Below, one piece after another: positions 28,101-35,109 of a DNA stretch of 64,000 nt. Position 1 is the stretch's first letter; each line of letters opens with the position of its first letter. Under the pieces are notes generated by a model. That model was not told where the DNA came from and ran no database searches. It saw nothing but the letters and a program-made list of their open reading frames with translations. A program made the translations under genes and the position numbers. The stretch lies in contig NZ_VLLF01000003.1 of assembly GCF_007830545.1 (NCBI RefSeq), positions 248,001-312,000 of the forward strand. Direction: 5' to 3'. This DNA is from Roseibium hamelinense (lineage in GTDB: Bacteria > Pseudomonadota > Alphaproteobacteria > Rhizobiales > Stappiaceae).

Positions 28101-31100
28101 TCAGCCTCGGACGCTACGGGCACAGTGGCAAAGACGAAATCCATCTCACCGGCCGCCGTGTTGATTGGCTGTGCGGCGATATCGATTAATCCTGCCTCGG
28201 ACAAGCGGTCCTCGGGTGTGTGCGCGGTGCTGATGGAAACAGGGAATACGAACGACGCGGTTTCCGACCACCAATCGGACCCCACACCGCGGATCATGTC
28301 CGTGACCGGGGACGGCAGCATTTCCGCGCCAGCAATCAGTGCCGAAGGCGCGCTTGCAGACAGGACAGCTTTCCAGTGATCCTCGGTCAAGGAAGACATC
28401 GCGGATGCAAACACGACCAGGTCGAATTCGCCGCCTGCTTCCGCAAGCCCTTCTTCGCCAAGTTCTGCAAATTGTGTGGCCTGCGACCCGGTCCACAGCC
28501 GCTCTGCGCGCGACACGACAGCGTCATTGGGATCGGTGACCACAATGGACCCGTGTTCAAGATCGATCGCCCGATCAACGGCCACGGGAAGATCCTGGGA
28601 TCCCGCACCGATCAAAAGGATGCGCAGCGCCTTGTCCTTTGGCCACCGGCCGATCAGCGCGCTTGTAACGGATTTCAGGGCATCAACCCGCGCAATCGCC
28701 GAGGGAGACGCCGTGAGATAGGCATCGAACAGCCCGCCGGCATACACATCGGATGCGCTGGCCTTCAGACCTTCTTCCAAGATGACCGGCAGATCGGTGC
28801 TCAATCGGGCGAGCAGTGCCGCTTCGCTGATATGGGCCGCACCGTCCTGGACCACAGTTTGCATGATGATATCGGGTTGCGGGCCATCCGCGGGGTCGTT
28901 CAGGGTGTAAACCCCGTCTTCGGCTGCGTCTGCAAGTCCGTCTTCTTCCAGCCACGTCAGCAGGCAGGCTGCGAGAGGAACCGCACTCTCATGCAGTTTT
29001 TGAGACGCCAAAAGTTCCGAAATGCTGAGACGTCCGGAGCCACTGAGCTGCCAGAACACCTGGTGAGCGATCGTTCGCCCGAGCGCTTCGATCAACAGTG
29101 TCGGTTCGTCGGGTTCCGGGGCGGTTTCAGCTGTGATCCCGAGATCCGCGGCAAATTTTTCAATCCCCTCCGGAACAAGCTCCCGCACCGGCGAGGCGTG
29201 CCCGTACTCAGGCAGCAGTTTGGCGATCTGGCGGTAGGCGAGCTCGTCTGCGCGGCTTTCCCGGCCGAGTTTGACAGCCCGGAAGCGGGCTTGTGCCAAG
29301 CGGGCAACAACCTGCTGATTTTCATCGAGAAACTCAAACGTTGCCTCGATTGACCTTGGGGAGGCCTTGGTGACTTTGATGCGAACGGAAACCGGGTCCG
29401 CTTCTGGACGCAGCACACGCAATGCACCGACTCTGATCGGCAGAAAACTCGTCTGTTCCGGGATGCCGTCAACGCCCTCAAGCAAGGCAAACAGTCCGTG
29501 AAAGCCGCTGTCCACCAAGGTCGGGCAGAGCGCCAGTTTTTCCTTGGCCACATTGTCGGCGCGTGGCAGCAAGGTCACCGTTGCGGTCCGCTCATCATGC
29601 CGAACGACCTTTTCCGCGCGCCGGAAAGCAGGGCCGTAATTGAGCCCGAAGGTTTCCGTCAGTGCATAAAGCGCGTCTTGGTCCATCTCGTCTGCCGGAA
29701 CGTCGCTCATTTGCAGGCGCGGCGCTGTGCCGAAGGTGGACGGAGTGCTGTAGTGGCCGCGCGCATTCAGTGACCAGTCGCCTTCTGACAGGCGTGGTTT
29801 TGAGAAGATCTCGATGACCCGGTCGTCGGGCGATACCCGGACCATGGTTTCCCAAATCTCGTCGTCTTCAAGGACAAGCGGCCGGATGATGTCGAAATCG
29901 CGCAGCTCAACGGCGTCGGACTTCGTCCACCTCAGAGCAGCCCGCAGGGCCATTTCAAAGAACCCGGCGGCCGGGAACACAACTGAACCTTCAACCTTGT
30001 GGTCGTCCAGCCATTTGATCACGCCTGTATTGACGTGGTTGAACCACTCGGCCGCATCCTGACGGAGACGGTAGCCCAGCAGTGGCCATGTCGTGCCGAA
30101 CATGAAATCGACCCGCTCGCCGGTCGGGTCGGGTTTGAACTCCGAATTCTGCCATGGATATGTCGGCAGATCTGCAATCGTTGCCGGACGCGGAGCGACA
30201 TACGTGTCCAGATCCACACGTCCACCATTGGCGACAATGGCGGCCGCTATCCGAGAAATCGGGTTTTCAACGTCCAGCGTGTTTTTGCCTGGCTGATCCA
30301 AACTGGCCAGGACCTGAGCCTTCTTGCCATCCTGACGCAGCACATCGTTCATGTAGGTGGCGAGCACGACCTTCGGGCCGATTTCTACAAAAAGCCCAAC
30401 GCCGTCTTCGGCCATGTTCGAGACGGCATCGGCGAACCGCACTGGCTGGCGGACGTTTTGCCACCAATAGTCCGCAGACAAATCAACACTGTCTTTGCCC
30501 GGCAGCACCGTCGAATAAAACGGCACCGAGGCTTTGGCCGGGCGAATATCCTTAAGGGCGGTCAGTAGCGGTTCTTTTATCGGGTCGACCAATGCGCTGT
30601 GGAATGGATACGCCAGATTCAAACGGCGCAATGCCCACTTGTTCTTGCGTGCAAACTTCGCAAATGCGTCAAGGCTGTCCACATCACCGGATATTGTGAC
30701 GCTGCGCGGGCTGTTCACAGCGGCAAGCTCGAGGCGGGGCAGCCCGCTTTTTTCAATCGCTTCCTCAGCCTTGTCGGCAGGCAGCAAAAGTGCCGCCATG
30801 GAGCCGAGGTCCCGAATGACTTCCTGTTCGCTTGACCGGGCATGGATGACCTTGACGGCCTGTTCCAGGGAAAGTGCACCGCAGCACCAGGCCGCGGCGA
30901 CTTCACCGACCGAATGGCCCGCGACGGCATCCGGCTCAAGACCACGTGACCGAAGCGCTTCAACCGTGGCGACCTGAATGCCGAACAGCAGAGGCTGCGC
31001 GACTTCCGCGCGCTCGAGATCGCTTTCCAGATCCTCGGCGAACAGCATGGTCAACAGCGACCAGCCGCCAATGCCCATGAAAATCTTGTCGACCCGCTCC

Positions 31101-32776
31101 AGGGCTTGCTGGAAGGCCATGTCCTTCTGGTAGGCTTCCTGTCCCATCCCGGCCCATTGCGAGCCGTTGCCTGCAAAGGCAAAGCCTATTTTTTCAGAAG
31201 GTTTGAAGGCTGAGCCGCTGACAGCATCGGCCTGTGTCTCGTCGCTCAGGAAGGCATCAAGGGCTTCAAGACGCTTTTCGACCGTATCGCCGAGCACGAT
31301 CAGGCGCTCCGAGGCAAGGTCACGGCCGTGCACCACAGACGCGGCCAAATGTGCTGCATCGCTGGCGGAGCCTGTTGCGATTTTTTCACGGTAGGATGAC
31401 GCAAGCGACTTCAACGCATCGGTTGCGCGGGCCGAGAGGATCAACGGCGCATCCAACCGGCCGTCAGACTCAGGAACCGTTTCCTGCGCATCGCCATCCG
31501 CAATCACCGTGTGAGCGTTGGTTCCGCCAAAGCCGAAGGAGTTGATACCGGCAAGACGCGCAGAGCCGTTTCGTTTCAGGTCAACGGCCTCGGATGCGAC
31601 CTTCAGGTTTAAGTCGTCGAACGGAATGTCAGGGTTCGGCGTGTTGAAGTGGAGCGAAGGCGGCAAGAGGTCGTTCTTAAGTGCCAGGGTCGCCTTCAGC
31701 AGGCCCACGAGACCGGAAACCGGTTCAAGGTGCCCGACATTGGTTTTAACCGACCCTATCGGCAGAACGTCATCCCGTTTTTGGCCGATAATCTTGCCAA
31801 GGGCATCCGCTTCAGCGGGATCACCAACGCGGGTGCCGGTGCCGTGCGCTTCGACAAAGGCAAGTGCCTTGGGATCAACACCGCGCTCGGTATACATTTC
31901 CCGCAGCAGGTCAGCCTGCGCATAAGGCGAGGGCAGCGACAGGCCCACGGTCCGGCCATCGGCGTTAATACCGGATGCAACAATCTTGGCGTGGACTTTG
32001 GAACCGCCAAGTTTCCCGGCGCGCTGCGCCCGCAGAACAATGGCGACACCGCCTTCGGAACGCACATAGCCATCGCCATTTTCGTCGAAAGCCTGGCACA
32101 AGCCTGTCGGCGAGAGCATGGTGGCCCTTGAAAAGCCGACAAAGGCAAATGGGCTCAGCAGGAGGCTGACGCCGCACACGATGGCCGTATCTATCTGACC
32201 GCTTTCCAGTGCGGCAACCGCTTCGTGGAGGGCCACAAGCGAGGATGAACACGCGGTATCGACTGTAAAGCTCGGTCCGCGAAGGTCATAGATGTAGGAA
32301 ATCCGGTTAGACACGATCGACAGGGTGTTGCCGGTCATGAATTGCATGTCGGCGGTTGCCGGATCGGCAATAAAGCGGTGGTGGTAGTCCAGCGAAGATG
32401 CTCCGACATAAACACCGGTGTTCGAGCCCGCCAGATCCGACGGGCGCACATTGGCCTGTTCCAATGCCTCCCACACAAGTTGCAGCAACAGCCGCTGCTG
32501 CGGGTCCATCTGCAGTGCCTCGCGCGGAGAAATGCCGAAAAAGGATGGATCGAAGCTCCAGACATCGTCAAGTTGGCCTGCGGCCCATGTGTACGATTTG
32601 CCGGAGGCGGACTGGTCCGGATGACCGAAACGGGCCAAAGGCCAGCGGTCCTCGGACACGGACGTGACCGAGCAGGTGCCGGATTTCAGAAGGTTCCAGA
32701 ACTCATCGGGGGAATTGGCGCCGGGAAGCCGATTTGCGTAACCGATAATATCAATGTTTGAAGTCAGAGAAGCCAC
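25178..32776 (-). CDS. rkpA: Highly reducing type I polyketide/fatty acid synthase, RkpA-like
   Basis: A 2532-residue multidomain synthase. The order is KS (about 8-425; Cys176 in DTACSSS, His311, His349), AT (530-830; Ser622 in GHSVGE), DH (890-1170; His926, Asp1089), a degenerate methyltransferase-like or spacer region (1190-1780), ER (1785-2105; nucleotide loop HGGAGGVG), KR (2125-2310; loop IAGGFGGFG, catalytic Ser near 2262, Tyr2275) and ACP (2415-2490; Ser2444 in GMDSLMAL). All beta-carbon-processing domains are intact, so the product should be a saturated acyl chain. There is no thioesterase; release is probably by the RkpG-like enzyme. The GTG start at 32776 has AAGG seven bases upstream. 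Its size and partners match RkpA of rkp-1, which makes the lipid carrier for K antigens. Confidence 0.93.
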   Translation of the reverse strand: MASLTSNIDIIGYANRLPGANSPDEFWNLLKSGTCSVTSVSEDRWPLARFGHPDQSASGKSYTWAAGQLDDVWSFDPSFFGISPREALQMDPQQRLLLQLVWEALEQANVRPSDLAGSNTGVYVGASSLDYHHRFIADPATADMQFMTGNTLSIVSNRISYIYDLRGPSFTVDTACSSSLVALHEAVAALESGQIDTAIVCGVSLLLSPFAFVGFSRATMLSPTGLCQAFDENGDGYVRSEGGVAIVLRAQRAGKLGGSKVHAKIVASGINADGRTVGLSLPSPYAQADLLREMYTERGVDPKALAFVEAHGTGTRVGDPAEADALGKIIGQKRDDVLPIGSVKTNVGHLEPVSGLVGLLKATLALKNDLLPPSLHFNTPNPDIPFDDLNLKVASEAVDLKRNGSARLAGINSFGFGGTNAHTVIADGDAQETVPESDGRLDAPLILSARATDALKSLASSYREKIATGSASDAAHLAASVVHGRDLASERLIVLGDTVEKRLEALDAFLSDETQADAVSGSAFKPSEKIGFAFAGNGSQWAGMGQEAYQKDMAFQQALERVDKIFMGIGGWSLLTMLFAEDLESDLERAEVAQPLLFGIQVATVEALRSRGLEPDAVAGHSVGEVAAAWCCGALSLEQAVKVIHARSSEQEVIRDLGSMAALLLPADKAEEAIEKSGLPRLELAAVNSPRSVTISGDVDSLDAFAKFARKNKWALRRLNLAYPFHSALVDPIKEPLLTALKDIRPAKASVPFYSTVLPGKDSVDLSADYWWQNVRQPVRFADAVSNMAEDGVGLFVEIGPKVVLATYMNDVLRQDGKKAQVLASLDQPGKNTLDVENPISRIAAAIVANGGRVDLDTYVAPRPATIADLPTYPWQNSEFKPDPTGERVDFMFGTTWPLLGYRLRQDAAEWFNHVNTGVIKWLDDHKVEGSVVFPAAGFFEMALRAALRWTKSDAVELRDFDIIRPLVLEDDEIWETMVRVSPDDRVIEIFSKPRLSEGDWSLNARGHYSTPSTFGTAPRLQMSDVPADEMDQDALYALTETFGLNYGPAFRRAEKVVRHDERTATVTLLPRADNVAKEKLALCPTLVDSGFHGLFALLEGVDGIPEQTSFLPIRVGALRVLRPEADPVSVRIKVTKASPRSIEATFEFLDENQQVVARLAQARFRAVKLGRESRADELAYRQIAKLLPEYGHASPVRELVPEGIEKFAADLGITAETAPEPDEPTLLIEALGRTIAHQVFWQLSGSGRLSISELLASQKLHESAVPLAACLLTWLEEDGLADAAEDGVYTLNDPADGPQPDIIMQTVVQDGAAHISEAALLARLSTDLPVILEEGLKASASDVYAGGLFDAYLTASPSAIARVDALKSVTSALIGRWPKDKALRILLIGAGSQDLPVAVDRAIDLEHGSIVVTDPNDAVVSRAERLWTGSQATQFAELGEEGLAEAGGEFDLVVFASAMSSLTEDHWKAVLSASAPSALIAGAEMLPSPVTDMIRGVGSDWWSETASFVFPVSISTAHTPEDRLSEAGLIDIAAQPINTAAGEMDFVFATVPVASEADGAAEAGDEDAASNLKRPVVLFTDAEGDARKLADGLKVCLERKGFEPVIAIAGQETKQTDDEWVLNPDSDLAEVKMLLSSASGNLIHLQGAYAAGRSAQDTVDERTWSLTRILNAIGPDKARIHVIAPGGGQGLSKGQALAPDQAGVWAYGRVAINEFPDANIKLIDVSPTLEPGIAAARLAEEIAHENGEREIILDGHSRYGLRILQGGVLTQSRLPEGSEPGMRLDIVRQGALDQLAWQPVARAKPENTEVEIAVEASGLNFRDVMWALGLLPEEALEDGFAGPTLGMECCGTVVACGDGVTRFKEGDRVITFAPACFASHVTVDQSGCAPMPSSVSSEEAATIPVTFLTAYYALVHLAHLSEGETVLIHGGAGGVGLAALQIAKSRGARIIATAGSPEKRNTLKLLGADVVLDSRSLAFVDAVMDETDGDGVDVVLNSLFGEAMERSIEVLKPFGRFLELGKRDYYGNTRIGLRPFRQNLTYFGIDADQLLTRQPKLAEDLFAKLVELFEDGTLSPLPYRLFGADQVVDAFRLMQQAGHIGKIVLRPPQAPSNIMTSAEVTFDPDAVYLIAGGFGGFGAELQRRLVDLGARNIAVLSRRGADSEESQAVISELLSRGATVTGYVCDITDGAKISEALNTIRAAGKPLKGVFHTAMVLNDVLISNLDHDGLTRVLAPKVQGAELLDQLTFEDPLDHFVLYSSATTLVGNPGQANYVAANGYLEGLARRRRAQGKPGLAVAWGAISDAGYLARNEDVNELLSRKLGRHALTAREALDGLMQLMSLPQDTQANAAVGFARIDWQAARKDLALMGSPLVALLGLGSEEDGAGAEGAIDLHALLEGLDKVAAAQTVAKLLAGEIGKILRISPEEIDHHKPLSDIGMDSLMALELRMSAERQLGIDIPLMSLANGATLIDLSARVAGRVLGEEADGLSSESQQLASQHMASELDETTDLSDVAAKVEGKSREMGSFL

Positions 32777-33120
32777 AGAAAGACCTTCAACCGTAGTCGT
32801 CGCCTCAGGCGCCTAATACATTTCCGATGATCCGGCAATCCATGCCGGCCGAGCGCCACCTATTTATAGCCCTTGTCCTCCTTTGGCTAGAAGACTTGAA
32901 CACATGACCCTAGCGTAAAATCCGCTGTGTCATTATTTCCACACCTTTGCCCGCAGCCTAGCCCATGGCTTGTAGGGTTTCCAGCCTAAGCAGCTGCACA
33001 GACCATTAGCCAGCCATCAACTTTAAGAACGAATCTTTACGGAAGATATTTCGGCTTTTCTTGAGAAGGCGCCTGACTTTAAGCGGCAACAGGTATTGAA
33101 ATAAATGAAAAAATTATGCG
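32777..33120. other. Upstream region of the polyketide synthase
   Basis: About 340 bases with no gene. It should carry the leftward rkpA promoter: on the minus strand a TATAAAT box sits near 32870, without a convincing -35. The stretch 33040-33120 is noticeably AT-rich. No riboswitch or long repeat was recognised. Confidence 0.4.
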
Positions 33121-33151
33121 CAAAAGAAAAACGGCGCCAATGGCGCCGTTT
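33121..33151 (-). terminator. Intrinsic terminator of the mttB-like gene
   Basis: A perfect 10-bp stem (AAACGGCGCC with its complement) around a 3-base loop, followed on the minus strand by TTTTCTTTTG. It lies 26 bases after the stop of the leftward methyltransferase gene. This is the best classical rho-independent terminator in the window. Confidence 0.9.
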
Positions 33152-33177
33152 CGCTTTGAGATGAAGTTTGCCGGTGA

Positions 33178-34719
33178 TCAGACGTTGCTGTCCGGAAAAG
33201 ATGCTTTGCGTTCTGCGATAAAGGAAAGCAAAGCCTCATCAATCGCCGGATCAAGCTCCGGGCCGGTATAGGCGCGCAATTGTTGTTTCCAGATCGTATT
33301 TGCGCGTTTTGCGGCATCAAGCTCGCCGTCGGCAAGCCATTGCTCGTAAGAATTGTTGTCCGCAATGGACGATCTGTAAAACGCGCCCTCAAAGTTTCTT
33401 TGCGTATGGGCAGCGCCCAAAAAGTGGCCGCCTGGCCCAACTTCTTGAAGTGCGTCCATGGCCATCGCCTCGTCAGAAGTGTCAATTCCTCTGGCGAGGA
33501 CATGCATCATGCCGAGTTGGTCGGCATCCATGACGAACTTCTCATAGGACGAGCAGAGCCCGCCTTCCAGCCAGCCCGCTGCGTGAAGGCAGAAGTTGAC
33601 CCCGCTTTGGACCGTTGCGGCGATTGTTTGTGCGGATTCCTGCGCGGCTTGGGCATCCGGCACCTTGGAGGCGGTGAATGATCCGCCGGACCGGAACGGC
33701 AAGCCGGCACGGCGGGCCAGTTTCGAGGCGCCGTTCAGCAGGAGTGAGCCTTCCGGGCTGCCGAAGGTCGGCGCGCCGGACTGCATCGAGATCGAGCTGA
33801 CAAATGCCCCGAACACGACCGGTGCGCCGGGACGGATTAGCTGGGTCAGCGCGCAGCCGGCCAGAGCTTCCGCCAGAACCTGGCTCAAAGTGCCGGCAAC
33901 CGTCACAGGGCTCATCGCGCCCGCCAAAATGAACGGCGACACAATGCAGGCCTGGTTGTTTTTCGCGTAGACTTTCAAGGCACCGAGCATCGTCGCGTCA
34001 AAGACCAGCGGGGAGTTCGCATTGATCAGCTGGATCATGACGCAGTTTTGGTCCACGAAGTCTTCGCCGAACACCAATTGCGCCATCTTGACAGAATCTT
34101 CGGCCCGCTCAGGTGCGGTCACCGACCCCATGAACGGCTTGTCGGAATATTTGATATGGGAATAGACCATATCGAAGTGGCGCTTGTTGACCGGCAGATC
34201 GACAGGTTCGCACACCGTGCCACCTGAATGGTGCAGCCATGGCGACATGTAAGCCAGCTTCACGAAATTGCGGAAATCCTCAATGGTGCCGTAGCGCCGG
34301 CCCTGATCCAGGTCTGTCACGAAAGGTGGGCCATAGACCGGTGCGAACACCAGATTGTTGCCGCCGATCTCAACGTTTCTGGCCGGATTACGCGCATGCT
34401 GGGTGAATTGCGCGGGCGCTGTCTTGATCAGCTCCCGCAGCATCCCTTTCGGAAAGCGGACCCGCTCGCCGTCAACCTCGGCCCCGGCATCCTTCCAGAT
34501 TTTCAACACTTCGGGGTCTTCGCGGAATTCCAGGCCGATCTCCCACAGAAGGCGGTCGGTCTGTTCTTCGATTTTCTCCGCGGCTTCATCGCTCAGCACG
34601 TCGTAAAACGGAATTCCGCGCGTGATGTACGGAGTGCTTATCCCTCCTGCGCTCGATTGCCGGCGTTCCCGGCGGGCGGATCTTCCACGGCGTCCAGCGG
34701 ATGCGGCGGCGTCTGACAT
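33178..34719 (-). CDS. mttB: MttB-family corrinoid-dependent methylamine/betaine methyltransferase
   Basis: A 513-residue TIM-barrel protein of the trimethylamine methyltransferase family. It moves a methyl group from a quaternary or tertiary amine to a corrinoid protein. The frame has no internal amber codon, so it is the non-pyrrolysine subclass, whose characterised members (such as MtgB) demethylate glycine betaine or relatives. Motifs: LLWEIGLEFREDPEV, FAPVYGPPFVTD, HHSGGTVCEPVDLP, INANSPLVFD and GPGGHFLGAAHTQRNF. The N-terminus has an Arg-rich extension (GRRGRSARRERRQSS). Divergent from the DMGDH-like gene and followed by a strong terminator. Its corrinoid partner is probably encoded at 52658-53362. 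Confidence 0.92.
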   Translation of the reverse strand: MSDAAASAGRRGRSARRERRQSSAGGISTPYITRGIPFYDVLSDEAAEKIEEQTDRLLWEIGLEFREDPEVLKIWKDAGAEVDGERVRFPKGMLRELIKTAPAQFTQHARNPARNVEIGGNNLVFAPVYGPPFVTDLDQGRRYGTIEDFRNFVKLAYMSPWLHHSGGTVCEPVDLPVNKRHFDMVYSHIKYSDKPFMGSVTAPERAEDSVKMAQLVFGEDFVDQNCVMIQLINANSPLVFDATMLGALKVYAKNNQACIVSPFILAGAMSPVTVAGTLSQVLAEALAGCALTQLIRPGAPVVFGAFVSSISMQSGAPTFGSPEGSLLLNGASKLARRAGLPFRSGGSFTASKVPDAQAAQESAQTIAATVQSGVNFCLHAAGWLEGGLCSSYEKFVMDADQLGMMHVLARGIDTSDEAMAMDALQEVGPGGHFLGAAHTQRNFEGAFYRSSIADNNSYEQWLADGELDAAKRANTIWKQQLRAYTGPELDPAIDEALLSFIAERKASFPDSNV

Positions 34720-35109
34720 TTTCGTGCTCCAGCAATGAGAGTCTTGTATTGATCGGTTTGAGAGTTTTGATCAGTCGCGAATCCAATCTGCGTCCATAAG
34801 CGTCGCCCGATACTTCAAAAGCGTCACGGCGGCATTTGCAAGTTTGGATTGCCCCGGAGTGGCCTGATTTGCCGGGCTGCGGTTGAGTGGTGGCTGGCCG
34901 TGGGAAATACGCCCATGTCGTGGGCATAATGTCGCCATGACGTAATTAAGCTATTTAGCGGTCCCGTCCTTCGCAATACTGCCTCCCAAATCGCGGTGCG
35001 CGGGCGTCGTGGCAATGGCGCGCATCCACCGGTGATGTTGAGGACAAAACAGGGGCAGGGCAGGCGCAAGCGTGCCGTTTGTGATCCAGAAGACTAAAAG
35101 GAATGAGAG
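34720..35109. other. Divergent promoter region of mttB-like and DMGDH-like genes
   Basis: A 390-base non-coding stretch separating two divergent genes of the same pathway, so it probably holds shared control sites. The only symmetric element seen is a 5-bp-arm repeat at 34911-34925 (GCCCA, five bases, TGGGC) beside a CATAAT box. AAAAGGA precedes the ATG at 35110. No riboswitch was recognised here. Confidence 0.45.

Noticed and set aside
26273..29353. Long plus-strand open frames across the polyketide synthase
   Set aside because: Antisense to ER, KR and spacer regions with intact motifs; composition is that of shadow frames.
33178..34719. Possible pyrrolysine-containing MttB
   Set aside because: The frame is continuous with no internal TAG, and no pyrrolysine genes are in the window; it belongs to the non-Pyl subclass.
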